A stretch of 64,000 nucleotides of DNA from Macrobrachium rosenbergii (Eukaryota; Arthropoda; Malacostraca; Decapoda; Palaemonidae): NCBI RefSeq assembly GCF_040412425.1, contig NC_089744.1:30408001-30472000 (forward strand), read 5' to 3'. Made by a program: the position numbers and the translations under genes. This document shows, piece after piece, positions 1-13,191 of this stretch. Within the stretch, counting starts at the first letter, position 1. Every line of letters starts with the position of its first letter. The notes beneath the pieces were generated by a model that was not told where the DNA came from, made no database searches, and was given only the letters and a program-made list of their open reading frames with translations.

Positions 1-17
1 TTTTTAATGTGCATATG

Positions 18-20
<3 letters not shown>

Positions 21-75
<55 letters not shown>
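21..75. repeat. (CT)n microsatellite
   Basis: An uninterrupted CT dinucleotide tract of about 55 bp near the window start. Confidence 0.97.
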
Positions 76-80
<5 letters not shown>

Positions 81-422
81 AAAATTGATTGAATACCTGT
101 ACCCTCTACTTACATTTTGTACATGCTTTCTATATTTTATTGAATTGTGCCTTTGTTATATGACTTTTGTGACATGAAGTTGACCTAGTTTACCTTCCTG
201 ACAGTGACAAAGAAAGCATCAGTCATTAAGTTTACAATCCCATTCGTTACTTGTTTTTACCTTACTGTGAGTTCAAAAGGAAACGGCAGCCAAGGAATTA
301 GCATAGAGGTAACATTATACCGTACTGTAAATGTGCTAGTGTGGCAAATACCCATTAAGGATACTGTACTCTGTTTTTACATCAGTCACTTAGTTCTTTT
401 TTTAAGGGTAATGTGTTAAGCT

Positions 423-597
423 AACATTTAAATTAAATTAAAGTGCTTTGGGAGCAGATTTGGGTCATAGTTGGGGGTCTAAACTCCAGAAATAAACATT
501 TATTAGGTTTTTTAATGACTCCTACCAAACATTCGCAATTCCTCCTGATCCATGATGGGTTCTGGAACCTAACCTCGCTAATGTTTGAGGTATAAAG
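423..597 (-). mobile_element. Fragment of TIR element family 4
   Basis: Read on the - strand this segment matches the left part of the element at 8541-10019. It starts with the same terminus (tacctc-aa-ctta-type end, then the gaggttaggttccagaaccc block) and continues into the segment about the CCCAAAGCACTTTAATTT block. It lacks the MITE that interrupts the other copy at 8637-8985, so it serves as an empty-site control. Only one end is present; the element is truncated on its left side in window coordinates. Confidence 0.65.
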
Positions 598-899
598 TAT
601 TGTACATAAATACATATTGTTAGTTCAAGTTTTAATATACAATTAAAATGAGAAGGACAGAAGGAAATATTTAAGTATAGAACTCCCAACTTTGCCATGA
701 CATGAATGAAATTCATCAGTCACAGTCATCCTTTGCTTCCTTCATAAACTGTAGAACCCCATTGTCTGCAGTATGAAGGAAATTGAAATAATGGCTGGAA
801 AATTCACACCATGCCCCTCTCCAGTCTTAATATTAAACAACCAAGTCATCACCAATGTTGCATAGAAAAGTAATGCATTAGCTGAAAATTTTGTAAGCA
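598..899. other. No recognised feature
   Basis: Ordinary AT-rich sequence. I see no exon, RNA gene or named repeat here. Confidence 0.5.
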
Positions 900-1130
900 C
901 AGGCAGTCCCCGGTTATCAGCGATCCGGCTTTACAGCACTTGTCTAGCAAGAATCACACTGAAAATTGCTGATTTCTGCTTATTGGCGCCGAGGATCCGC
1001 TTTGGGCGCCAATACATACCTAATAGAGGCACCAATAAGCTCTGAAAATCGCCCAATTTTCGATTATCGCCGATATTTGCTTTTCGTCACACCATTGGAA
1101 CAGATTCCCCACTGATAACGGGACTGCTTG
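900..1130. mobile_element. MITE family 1, copy 1
   Basis: A non-coding element of 231 bp bounded by inverted ends: caggcagtccccggttatc on the left and, inverted, the gataacgggactgcttg end on the right. The interior is full of short inverted motifs (ggcgcc, gccgat, cgattttc). A second copy lies at 42991-43300 with a clear TA duplication; here the left flank reads CA and the right TA, so one duplicate has probably mutated. TA duplications and short inverted ends suggest mobilisation by a Tc1/mariner-type transposase. Confidence 0.75.
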
Positions 1131-1132
1131 TA

Positions 1133-2154
1133 TAGTACGTTTCAAAAATGTCAGTACTGTACTATCTTAGAAAACAACAGAAGCCTCTTGATTTTTCAAA
1201 AGGATGAAGAATCCTACAACCTCCCTTTTACCAAAAATTTGTTTGTTCCTGCAGTGAAACAGCTCTGATCCCAGAAACATTCCGCATGCTGTGGTTGAGC
1301 AGATTCTCAGAAATACTGTGCTGGCCACAGCTACCCAGTGGTTTGGGAACCATCCATTATTTTAGCATTTTACAAACTAGGCAAGGTTAGTGTCCGGTAG
1401 CGCAGACATCTTGTCTGTGCAAAAATAAGAGAAAGTGGTCAATACACGACTTGTGTGGTTCTTTAAAGAAGGAAGGCTCTTGTAACCTATGTAAGTAGTG
1501 CAGTTTTTGCTGAATGCATTCAACCACTGATGTTTCAGTTCACCTTGAATCTTCCTCCTGCAAAGTGTTCATATCAAGCAACGTCATGTGACTTAGAAAG
1601 GCATGTGACTGTTTATAGGCCTGGGATTCTCAAGCAAATACTTGATTTGAGTTTAAGGAGTTACCTGTACATCATTCTTCCAGTTATTTTAGCTCGTCAT
1701 TTTTTCAGGGAAAGTAGTTTATACTCTTTTGTGAAGGGAAATGCAGAGGAAGGAGTCCCTAAGGTTGTACTGAGTGTGACCTGTTTGTCCCTGCAGTAAA
1801 TGCCTTATCAGCAGTTATGCCTTATATTAGCTACACAATCTTTAGATGACCTTTCACAGTCATGCACATGAACTAAATGGCTGTGGTTGAAAAAAAAATT
1901 CAGCTAAAATTTAATGAAATTATTCGATGGGCAGATATTAATAGATTTAAATACCATTCCAGTAAGACATTGATTGTACACTTTTGCTCTGTTTGTGTAT
2001 CACATCTGGACCCAGTGGATCCCTTGTTCACCAGAGGCCAGCTTTCTAGGTAAAATTTCTGACTAGCATAGATTTCTCACATAAAATCTTTAAAAGCACT
2101 AAATATTTTAATTACTTGCACAAATATCTTGAGTGCAGATTTTCAATTTCTTTA
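1133..2154. other. No recognised feature
   Basis: No gene or repeat recognised. Short open frames here lack family resemblance and splice-site support. Confidence 0.45.
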
Positions 2155-2935
2155 AAGACTATAAGAAGCACAGATTTCATCCTATCCAAACTGGATTATG
2201 GCAGCCAAGTGTAGGGCTTGGCATTGCCCCCTTGTTTGCAAAAGCTTAATCCAGTATGAGAAAGTATGTATGTGGAAACTGGATGTTATTCACTGAATGT
2301 GTGAGAAAGAGGTCTATTGCAGTACTTCCTGAAAATATATAGCTACTATTGACCTCTCTTCCTAAGCCGTTTCATATGAGGCTTTACATTTTTTCTTAGG
2401 AAATACAATTTAACCTTTATTGTAACACCAGTTAATAAAAAGAAGTCCCCATGGCAAATAGTGAATAATTATTAATATAAAGATTTAATAATTTTGAAGA
2501 AGAATGGTGTAATAAGCAAACTATTCTCCTTCAGCCTGTTTCAGGAGCATTTCAGTGACCAGGACAAATGTGTGCCTGTATACAGTATATTGATGTCTAA
2601 GGAAGTGAGGATGTTGTTGAACCAGCTGTCATTCAGCCAGCATAACTTATATATATGCCAGCAACTTCCAAATGAAGCAGTTTTTGTTTTTACTGAACTT
2701 ATGAACTGTATGCCATATTACTATAATTGCCTTTAACAGAAAATAGTCTTGGAATGGCATATCTCAGTAGTAGCACAAAAAGAGGTACAGTTCTGCTGGA
2801 TACCCAGTCTTATGAGCCTGTCAGGAAACAAGGTAGCTGATGAAAAGCCAGATCACGTGTATGGGAGAGGATTTTTACAGAAGACATTACATACATATCA
2901 TACCCCATGGTCACGCACTAAAATGTTATAGATGA
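2155..2935 (+). mobile_element. Jockey-like LINE remnant (RT end plus RNase H)
   Basis: Decayed non-LTR retrotransposon ORF2, sense on the + strand. Around 2170-2260 the translation shows a reverse-transcriptase C-terminal motif (FILSKLDYGSQV, then LQKLNPV). Further on, 2660-2735 resembles the 'F-AEL' segment of RNase H, and 2785-2850 gives KEVQFCWIPSLMSLSGNKVA, the typical FCW-PSH-G-GNE-AD motif of LINE RNase H with the His replaced. Frames change and stops intervene, so it is not coding. It lies upstream of the first visible WDR33 coding exon. Confidence 0.75.
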
Positions 2936-4123
<1,188 letters not shown>

Positions 4124-4331
4124 ATTATTGTCAGAGCTATGCAAATATAAGATTAAAGTGTTAAATTAAATTTTGAGGTTTATAATATTGCACTGATTCA
4201 GTAATCCTAATGCACTTTCAAGTATGGCGTAGGGAAGGTGATTATCATCTTTTTTTTACCAGTTTGATGTCCCTTTAGTAACATTTCTGGTTGTTACTGT
4301 GAAACTGATTGGTTTTCCATTTTTTTTGCAG

Positions 4332-4714
4332 GTTTAAGTCCAGAGTCCACTATGATTCAAGTGGACATGTTTAACACGCCCCCACCCCCAATCCCACAGG
4401 GAAAGCCTCCTCCTCCCATGCAGGGTGGACCTCAGCCATTCCAAGCATTATCGTTCAAGCCCTTTAAAGCTCCAGATGGAGAATTTGATGGAAAGAGACT
4501 CAGAAAAAGTGTTATGCGAAAGACTGTTGATTATAATTCCTCTGTCGTAAACATGTTAGAAAGTCGTGTGTGGCAACGTGATGAGCGTGATCGTGGCCAG
4601 TTGCAGGCTGATGTTTGCTATGCCTCTGAGATGCTTCCTCCCCCTGCATATCCGGTTAATCCAATAAATGCTGTTGTAACTAAGTTTGTTCGTACCTCCA
4701 CTAATAAAGCTAAG
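4332..4714 (+). CDS. WDR33: WDR33 exon with N-terminal region (partial gene)
   Basis: WDR33 is the CPSF/mPSF subunit that, with CPSF30, recognises the AAUAAA poly(A) signal in nuclear pre-mRNA 3' processing. The exon follows a strong acceptor (pyrimidine run ending ttttttttgcag) and ends AAG before a gtaag donor. From the ATG at 4352 it encodes 121 residues: a Pro-rich start, then EFDGKRLRKSVMRKTVDY (about 44-61), an IWQRD-like block (VWQRDERDR), and the conserved NAVVTKFVRTSTNKAK end. In the human structure the F-DGKR-R basic segment contacts the RNA; the equivalents F45, K48, R49 and R51 are kept. The frame is open to the acceptor, so coding could extend into an upstream exon. However, the ATG places FDGKR at nearly the human position, so I take it as the likely start. 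Phase 0 donor. Confidence 0.93.
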
Positions 4715-4899
4715 GTAAGCCCCAAATCATTTTCCTAAAGTACTGTACATATTTGTGTTATGGCTTATGTTATCTTGTTCTTACGAAATATACAAACCAT
4801 CATCTTCGTGAAGGAGTATCTTTGATCAAAAGTTGGTTTGATTGCTTAAGCATGGTGGTAAAGTAGTTAAGGTGTGTATGGAGGGTTAGGAATTGAGTC

Positions 4900-7800
4900 C
4901 TACCACTCACCTGTCTGAACACTTATTTTTATGGTCATCATCAAGGGAAGGTGTCGCTGCTGTGGTGTACTGGATCTTAGCATGGTTTTTAGAGGCTTTA
5001 TTCTTTTATTATCTTTGATTTCCTCCTTTTGGTGTGTGTATCATTTCTGATCATTTATATGTCTGTGCTTTAGTCCACCTTGAGTGAGAGACCAGACTTG
5101 ATGCAAAGATGCCTTGGTTGGGGTGGGGGGGCAGGGAGGGGGGTGTTTGTGTGACAGATTTGTGTCCCCTTGTAATATCAGTCCTCATCAGTTTTGTTCT
5201 ACTGTATATTCAGGGGCCTTGATTACAGTATACCAAAAGGTACCAAACTAAGGAGTGTGAAGGTTGATCACCTTCTCAGTGGCAGAAATTTGGTTTCAAG
5301 AGGAAGAGGAGCAAGAAGATCTCTTCACTGTAATCAGAAGGGAATGGACTTCCCACCACCTTGGAAACCTGTTTAGACCATACCCCTTTGATTTCCCCCT
5401 GTTGTATGGTCTGGGAAAGAGTTGAGGACGTCTGGCCATTCTTCTTGCACTCCTTGTTTAATTGGCCAGGTGATGATGGTATATCTTTGATCCACCTATT
5501 GGTGTCACCACACCAGAACTGTCTCTAAAGCCTTCTGTGTAGCCTATGAGCTGCTGAAGGCTCTTTGGCCAGCCATTAAACTGACAGGAGACTCTTCAAT
5601 TCTGTTTTTGTTTCATATCTAGCCTTGACCAAAGTGAACACCTTTGCTGCTGCCACTGTTGTCCCTGGTGCAAGTGTTAATGCCTAAGTCAGGGGTTCTG
5701 CTACATCATGTGCATCTGCTCATAGCTCATCCCACTTACATGCCTCAGTGACAACTTTGATTGCATAGGAGAGACCAAGCAAGAAGAGAAGAGCAAGGCA
5801 GGGGGTGTCATGTCTCCTCTTCCATCTCCTGACTTTATCTTTACTTGTCCTGCCAGAATGGTGAAGGGGCAGTTCATAAGTCTTTTCCTTATGAGGGAGG
5901 TCCTGCCAGACAAGGTGTCAAAACTTATTTATATTAACTAGTGTATGGGCACATGTGTTATTTCGTAAGTCTTATTGGGCCTTGAGATTTTTGCTGTTTG
6001 TGTCTGTTTCATATATATTTTTTTTTATTGTTTTCTAGTACTTTATCTCTGTATGCTATGCTTATTCACCAGCTGGAGTTCTTCTAATGTTATATCTAAT
6101 ATTGTCAGAGTTTTTATAGTGTTTGGTATTAATACATCACATTGGTGTCACTTTTCTTTGAAGAGGAGTAACAGAAATCCATCTTATTGTCAGACTATCT
6201 TATAGGAGGAGGATGGATTATAACAGTTCACAAGTTTGCTTTTGGCAGTTCTCCTGTTCAGGCTTCACAAGAGAATTGGTTGGACATGCCTTCTGACTGC
6301 TCTCCTGTTTTTGGAACCACTCATAATTTGCGTGGACCTCTACCCTTCCACATGGTACCCATCTCTCTGGTGAATCTACATATGTTATTGGTCTCCCTTT
6401 GGAATGACCAATGTCCATGATGCTGCCTGTGACTGAACACCTGGTATTGGTATGTCCAGGGCAACTGTCTGCCAGGCTTACTACCATCCAGGCCTGTTGA
6501 GGTATCTCTTGTGGATGGTGGTTGATTGTGCCCAGCCATCCTCCATGTCTTCGCAGTGGGATCACTACTTGTGCACTCAGCATGTGCATCATTGGTCAGG
6601 TAAGTTTTCCCCAGTCATTCTGCTATTCTCAGTCAGATGGGGAATCTGTATGACTCTCACTGATGTGGATCATGTGGCACTTGAGGGTATTATGCCTTGA
6701 GAACCTTATCTTCTTGAGTTGGAGAGGCAGTTTCAAGATGATATTGGGCTTAACCTTGAGGCGTTGGTATCATAAATGTTTTCAGTGGCAACCTCTAGGC
6801 AGTCTTTTTTTCTCAACGGTGCAAACTCTCTGTTTCACGTTTGGGACTATGCTGTTACATTATCTGCCCTAGTCCCAGCTAGCCTGTGGTGTGTTGAAGG
6901 AGGCGGAATCTGTGATGTCTGGACCAGGGAATTCATTTACCTCTAGGAAGTCCATGGGGCTCCTCCCACCTGTACTTCCAGGACATAGGAAGTATTACAC
7001 TCTAGAAAATTGAGAGAATTTCACCACATGGGTAGTCCACTTCTTCATTTTTACATGTGCTAGTCTAGTAAACTAGGGTTAGAGTGGTGCTGAGAATTCT
7101 TGACTCCATTTGCTGACTTTTTGTACCTTATTGTGCTTGGAAGCAGTCTCCATCTGCAGAATGGATCGGAGTTCAACTCCTTGTTCTTTTCACATACCAA
7201 GGTCAGGTCAGCAGAGCATAAAAGGCATATTGATACTGACTCTTGATCAACTGCATGATGATTTTCAAGATAGTTACATCTTTGAAGGCTCCTAGCCTGG
7301 CCTTCAGTGTGGCTAAGACATCAGTGTTGGGGTTGGGAAGAGGCCTGATCTCTTCCGAACAACAGTCTGCAATTCCAATTCTTCTGTATTCTTTCTAAGT
7401 ATGTAGTGTAAAAAGCTTTCCTAGCCTTTTCCAAATGCCTGTTGGGTGCCATTCCGAGAAGTAAATGTAAGAAATGAGAGGGTGATGTTGATGTAGACAG
7501 CCCCCTCCCCCTCCTGCTGCTACAGTTTGGGATGTCTGTCATGCCATTACAATATGGCAAAGAACAGGAGGTGGAGTCCTGGGTAACCTCAGTTCTTTTG
7601 GTATTGATACAGACATCCTTGATGGGTAACCTCAGTTCTTGTAGTATTGATACAGACATCGTTGATGAGTAACATCACTCATTATGGTAGTGGTGGCTGT
7701 TAAGCAGTGGGAACTGTCCCTTCCCTCCTGCAAGTAGTTGGCATAGCAGATGCATGAATATGTGGACTTGCAATCCCTAGAGCTGTTGGCTAGGTACCTT

Positions 7801-8240
7801 TTTAGGCAGAGTGAATATATTGGTGGATCAGCTTAGTTGCAGTGGAAAGTTAAGGGACAGTTTTCCATACATATTTGTATGGAGAGAAGATTTTTCAAGC
7901 TCTGGAAACCAAGTGATTGACTGTTCATCACCTGGCACAGCAGGAAGCTCCCAGTGTTTGGCTCACCAGCTTGCCAGTGCTAGAACTGTGGGTATTCGAG
8001 GACATTTTCCAAATCCTGAGACCACCTGGACATCTATACCCTCCATCATTGACCCAAATTCACAGAAAGATCTAAAGTGTTTTCCAAGGCGGTAGGATGA
8101 CCCTTGTTACTCCCCATTTGCCCCAAACTGTTCTGTACCCCAGTCTGCTGACTCTTGGTCAAGGCACAGAGAGAGAATTCTCCCTGGCCCACTGTTTTTC
8201 CTGAGTCCCATTCACCAAGATTCCTCCAGTATGTGAGAGA
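4900..8240 (+). mobile_element. Probable DIRS-type retroelement remnant D
   Basis: Higher-GC, degraded coding-like sequence on the + strand. The section 5400-5930 reads like a Cys-rich gag region, with a cluster of Cys codons around 5640-5740. About 6780-7380 gives a gag-like stretch (RLWDYAVTLSALVPASL-type after frame correction; VLGLGRGLISSEQQSA). The end, 7930-8220, resembles the RNase H/recombinase linker also seen in copies A and C: HSRKLPVFGSPA, then a degraded MTLV-P-P-type block. Reverse transcriptase and tyrosine recombinase are not recognisable. No terminal repeats were found, so boundaries are approximate. Confidence 0.5.
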
Positions 8241-8474
8241 GAGAAAGCAAGGGCGTGAACTTGCATGAACATTTCAGTCCAGTACTATGTATACAGCAAC
8301 TAACAATTATGCATTATGACGTACACCAAAATGTTTGTACAATACACACATCCTGCATCTCTCTTCATTATATACTTGTGGAAATAAATTGAAAAATTTT
8401 GATGTTATCTGTTTGGCTTATGTGTAAAGAAAAAAATACAATTTCACCTTTGCAAATATGAAAGTTTTGAAGTT

Positions 8475-8574
8475 AGACACATTTGTACACAATAATACCT
8501 TGAACTTAGGCGAGGTTAGGTTCCAGACACATTTGTACACAATAATACCTTGAACTTAGGCAAGGTTAGGTTCC
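8475..8574. repeat. 50-bp tandem duplication
   Basis: The 50 bp at 8475-8524 (starts agacacatttgtacacaata) are repeated almost exactly at 8525-8574 (one base difference in the gaggttagg/caaggttagg block). The duplicated unit carries the left end of the TIR element that begins about 8541. Confidence 0.9.
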
Positions 8575-10019
8575 AGAACCCCTCCTGTAAGGTGAGGATT
8601 CGCGTAAGTTTGGTATGGTCACTAAAAATGCTAATACAGTGAACCCCCCATGTTCTCGGGGATGCGTACCCCAACGAATAGCTAAAATCCGCGGATACTT
8701 AAAACCCAAATAAAAACACTTAGAATTGCCCATTTTGATAGTTTAAACACAAAATAAAAACCTGTAAAAATGCTTACACCTGAGTATTTTAATAGTTTTA
8801 TCATAAAAAGTGCATTTATTCATGAAAATTATATGAAAATACAGTAATTAGTGAATATTTCTCAGTGAAAAACTACCGCGAATGGGCGAATTTTCCGCGA
8901 ATAATGGGTAGATAAGTTCTACAGAGAAACCCGCAAATGTGCGAGTCCATGAATCGTGAGAACGCGAATACGGGGGCGTTTACTGTACATACAGTAAATA
9001 CTTATTTCTAGAGTTTAAACCCTAAATATGAAAAATACTCCCAAAGCACTTTAATTTCATTTAAAAGTTGTTATAATACCGTACTGTAATTCTTATTTCA
9101 TTACAGTACAGAGAGAGAGGAGAGAGAAGGGGGTTGTTCCTAGGTCAAATATCAAGAGAGTGAAATTATTCACGAATTATTGCAGAGAGAGAGAGAGAGA
9201 GAGTGAGTTATTCATGATTTATGACAGAGAAAGAGAGAATAACTTTGGAAAGAGAGAGAAAGAGAGAAGCTGTTAGATATCAAAAGATGGAAATTCATGG
9301 TTTATGAAGGAAAAAAGAGAGAGAGAGAGAGAGAGAGATTTTTCAGTATCCTTCCGTAGCATATATTATTTGACCATCTGTGGTCAACATTTTTTCCCCT
9401 TCCCAGTCATTATGTCAATATGTCAAGGTAATTGACAGTTAGGTGACACCCCCCCTCGCTCCGAAGGTTGGAGAACAGATTGGGAATCCACATGTATTCT
9501 TTTAAAATTTTAAATAATTTACTATAAAAATGGAGAAAGTTGTAATTATAGCATGGAAAATATGAAAAAATTAATATCAAGTAATGTCACGTATATCTAT
9601 AAAACTACTGTATACAAAACAAATAAATATATTACATATGCATAAAAAATCTCTTATTATCTCAGAGAGAGAGATTAAAGTACCAAGAGAGGGAGATGTT
9701 TACATCGACAGCTGTTTTGTGTTTTCGATTGATTTTACTGTATTTTAACATAAAGTATGCTAGTTTACCCTTATATCTTACAGCATTTATGTAGAAAAAT
9801 AAAAATAATATAAATTTTTATACCAATTTTACACAGAAGCTTGAAAACTTATAAATTACTTCAAAAATTAAACATAACAACTTCTGCATGGTTTCGTGAG
9901 GATTTTGCAAATGTTGCGCGTCTGAAAAAATTGCGTATGCCAATTAATTAGGTTCCAATGAAAAGCTTGTGTGTCTGTGAATTCACTCAACTCGAAGCGC
10001 ATAAGATCGAGGTATTACT
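8541..10019 (+). mobile_element. TIR element family 4 with nested MITE
   Basis: The left end (aataataccttgaacttagg) and right end (cttatgcgcttcgag and taccttga-type end, inverted, about 9990-10019) form degenerate terminal inverted repeats. The element is non-coding and carries several short GA-rich tracts (9103-9345, 9665-9675). A second, partial copy lies at 423-597 on the - strand. Family 2 MITE is inserted at 8637-8985. The right boundary is inferred from the inverted end only. Confidence 0.6.
8637..8985 (-). mobile_element. MITE family 2, copy 1
   Basis: A 349-bp non-coding element with inverted ends (cagtgaacccccc left; gggggcgtttactg right) flanked by a TA duplication (8635-8636 and 8986-8987). 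The family 4 fragment at 423-597 reads straight across this point, confirming the insertion. A second copy, in the opposite orientation, lies at 25063-25407. Confidence 0.85.
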
Positions 10020-10163
10020 GAATTACATTTTAAGTTTGTTATCTTTTAAAATAAGAAAGTTCTTTATGTATACAGTGGGTCCCTGGTAATTGCCGGGGTT
10101 AGGGACCACAACCACCTGCATTAAACAAAAATCCACATTAAGTTGGCCCACCCCACTAAAAAT

Positions 10164-10536
10164 GCTTATTACTGCCTATTTTACTACTTCAAACACCAAA
10201 TATACCTTAAAGTATCATCCTAAAATACTTTAATATCATTTCAAAGTCATCTTACAATGTTGGCCTTAAAAATATACATGGCTTACACCTACGTGTGAAA
10301 ACTAATTAAGTTCCCCCTATACTGTACAGTGTTCAGGCACACTCATTACTGCTTATTACTACCTATTTTACTCTTTCAAACACCAAATATACCTTAAAGT
10401 ATCATCCTAAAATACTTTAATATAATTTCAAAGTCATCTTACAATGTTAGCCTTAAAAATATATACATGGCTTACACCTGTGTGTGAAAACTAATTAAGT
10501 TCCCCCTATACTGTACAGTGTTCAGGCACACTCATT
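10164..10536. repeat. 187-bp tandem duplication
   Basis: Two head-to-tail copies with a period of 187 bp (10164-10350 and 10351-10536). Both contain the block TATACCTTAAAGTATCATCC and end in the same GTTCAGGCACACTCATT sequence; differences are few. A possible element end (cagtgggtccctgg) sits just upstream at 10073. Confidence 0.9.
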
Positions 10537-10599
10537 TTCTTTTGTACAGTACTGTTTATGCTGTCCCATTTTCTTTTACAAGGGAAACATTGGTAATTC

Positions 10600-11334
10600 A
10601 CAATAGAGAGAGAGAGAGGGAGAGATTAAGATTATTTTAAGTCTTATGGGTACTCACCAATGATCAATGTTGATTGAAGATGATGATGATGAATTAGCTG
10701 TGCAGTCCGATGAATGAATGATGATACGGCTGCGCAGCAAAGAAGAGGAGTTACATCTCCTCTAGAGGTGCCCCTTCCCCTTCATCACACAACTTACAGT
10801 ATCATTAACTTTCCTCTCATGTTTAGGGTCCATCCCATGAGCCGCAGAAGATGCAGGGTGTTTAGGAGGCATCTTATGGTGGTACAATCCACAAGGATAA
10901 GTCACGCATGTACACTCGGCAAGAAAAGTGAAGATACAGTTTTTTTAATCTTCGGACATATATTGCTAAATAATGAGGCATCTGGCAACTTTAGAAAGGG
11001 GAGGAGCTTCAGTCTTATTGTGTTTGTATTTTGCTTGACCTCCAATAACTTTCAATCATATTCTACGGTTCTGAAATCATTGATACTTAAATGCAGTAGT
11101 AAGGTTTACAGTATTCGTTCAAGTTGTAATTTGCAGCCACAGTTCTGAGCAAAATAAACATTTTTCCACATAATCTACGAAGTAACCTTGCACATATGAA
11201 TTTATGACACCACAATGAACGGAATGCTTGCATAATCGGAAACGCGATCTTCCACAATGAAGTCAAGAGTAAAATTTGAGCAATGTCCAATGAAAAACTT
11301 GGGGAACAATAAAGGAACGAATGCAATGTTATGG
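10600..11334. other. No recognised gene; short GA tract
   Basis: Contains a short GAGAGA run near 10607-10624 and unremarkable AT-rich sequence. The open frame at 10714-11148 has no recognisable domain and no splice support. Confidence 0.4.
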
Positions 11335-11586
11335 AGAGAGAGAGAGAGAGAGAGTTGCTGTTGTGTAAGCCTAGGCCTATATGTAGAGCTACTCATTTAT
11401 TATTTTTTTTCTTTTAGAGATTGAGCAAGACTATTTGTATAGTAGTATGTTTTAGCAATGGAGAGAGAGAAGAGAGAGAAAGAGTTGCTGTTGTGTAAGC
11501 CTAGGCCTACATGTAGAGTTACTCATTTCATTATTCTTTTTCTTTTAGAGATTGAGCGATACTATATTTGTACAGTATATTTTAGC

Positions 11587-11620
<34 letters not shown>

Positions 11621-11786
11621 GCTGTTGTGTAAGCCTAGGCCTACATGTAGAGCTACACATTTCATTATTCTTTTTCTTTTCATTATTTTCTTTTATTTTA
11701 GCAATTGAGAGAGAGTGTTATTTGTACAGTATAGAGCTACTCATTTCATTATTCTTTTCTTTTTTATTTGTACAGTATGTTTTAGC

Positions 11787-11862
<76 letters not shown>
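11335..11862. repeat. Minisatellite of about 131-bp units with embedded GA tracts
   Basis: The block gttgctgttgtgtaagccta recurs at about 11353, 11484 and 11618 (periods 131 and 134), each preceded by a (GA)n tract and followed by a ttcattattctttttctttt segment and a tacagtatgttttagcaatg end. A fourth partial unit (11706-11790) leads into a long GA tract ending about 11862. GA length differs among units, so tract slippage and unit duplication both occurred. Confidence 0.9.
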
Positions 11863-11864
<2 letters not shown>

Positions 11865-12861
11865 CTATGGCAACGTTAAGAAACATCCAGTTACTTGTGT
11901 TTTCAACGCTGAAGTTAACGCGGTACTCCGCACATCATAGAGAACGCTCTTGTGGATTTAAATAGATTGGGTCAACCTGCCCTAGCTGTCACAACATTTA
12001 CTGCCATTAATTTCAGCTGACCTTTAACACCGTGAAATACAAATATGAATCTATAAAAATTAAAGAAATTATCATTACCTCGTATGATGATGCAATAATA
12101 AGCCTGTTCATAACGGAAAACGAGTAAATATTGCCATTCTGATAAAAAGTACTACACCGAGATATCCATACACTATCTTTTAGATCTCTATGAACGAAGT
12201 CATCTGAGAAATTCTGATTACTTGCACATGCATGGTGTTTTTAAGTATCTGAACGTTTTGTTTTGCAGATTTAACATATATGATATAATTTGCATTGTAT
12301 TTTCATATTCTAGAGTAAATTTACCGAGATTTTGTGTTTTCTGTAAGAAAAAAATTAAAATTCGATGAAAGAAATCTAAAGAAAACTGTATCTTCACTTT
12401 TCTTGCCGAGTGTACATACGCACAATTTAAACCTTGCTGCAAACGCTACTCTGAACCTAAGCAGAGAACTGTGTGAGGGCCAGGGTAATTGCACATTGCA
12501 TGCTTTGCGTATTGTGTACTGCGCAACTGTGCATTTTATTGATTTTTTTGTGTTCTGTAAGATGATTTTGAAATATTACAGTACAGTATAGTAAAGTGTT
12601 TTAGAATGAGTGTAGAGCATATCTGAAATATGTGGGAAGTTTGTGGAATGAAACTACTGTAGTACTATACAATACGTACATAGTAACGAAATGATGTGTT
12701 TGTTTACATCACGTCGATCTAAATATTTTCATGTTAGTATTTTTGTGAATGAATACATTTATGATAAAACAAATGATTTACTGTGCTGTACTAATTTTCA
12801 AATACAGTACCGTACTGTAATATTAATGTAAACACAGCAAAATACAGTAATCAATACATAC

Positions 12862-12864
<3 letters not shown>
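11863..12864. other. No recognised feature
   Basis: AT-rich intronic sequence without recognised exons or repeats. Confidence 0.4.

Positions 12865-12897
<33 letters not shown>
12865..12897. repeat. Poly(T) tract
   Basis: A run of 33 T residues, possibly an inverted poly(A) tail, but no retroposed gene was recognised to its left on the - strand. Confidence 0.9.
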
Positions 12898-12901
<4 letters not shown>

Positions 12902-13023
12902 CAACAAACTCACAGTTCGCGGAACAAAGCATCTTTACCTCACTTCATCGCGTTGCTTCCATGTGTTGTACACCACATTTGTATTGTGTAGTATTCAGCA
13001 AAGTCTTTTTGTTTGTGTATAAG

Positions 13024-13191
13024 ATGGCTCCAAAACTCCCTGCTCCTGCTAAGGCTTCTGGCAAAGAACCTAAGAGACAGAGGAAGGTTATGACCCTCCA
13101 GTAGAAGGTAGAACTTCTTGATATGTTAAAGTCAGGGAACAGCTTCGCAGCACTAGCATGCCATTACTCGAAGTCTGCACTGCACAGCTAA
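13024..13191 (+). pseudogene. Tigger/pogo-type transposase N-terminus (relic)
   Basis: From ATG 13024 the translation gives a Lys/Pro-rich start (MAPKLPAPAKASGKEPKRQR), then KVMTLQ-stop-KVELLDMLKSGNSFAALACHYS. This is the CENP-B/pogo-type psq helix-turn-helix: T-x-E-K-[VL]-x-[LI]-[LI]-D-x-[LI]-x-x-G-x-S-x-x-x-[VL]-[AG]. A TAG replaces the Glu/Gln codon after MTLQ, and the frame closes with TAA at 13191 within the first helix-turn-helix. No DDE domain follows. A truncated DNA-transposon relic within WDR33 intron 1. Confidence 0.65.

Noticed and set aside
6218..6592. 124-codon minus-strand frame
   Set aside because: Antisense to a sense-strand DIRS-like remnant; no recognisable domain.
11458..11940. 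160-codon plus-strand frame
   Set aside because: Runs through minisatellite units and GA tracts; repetition of the units is what keeps it open.
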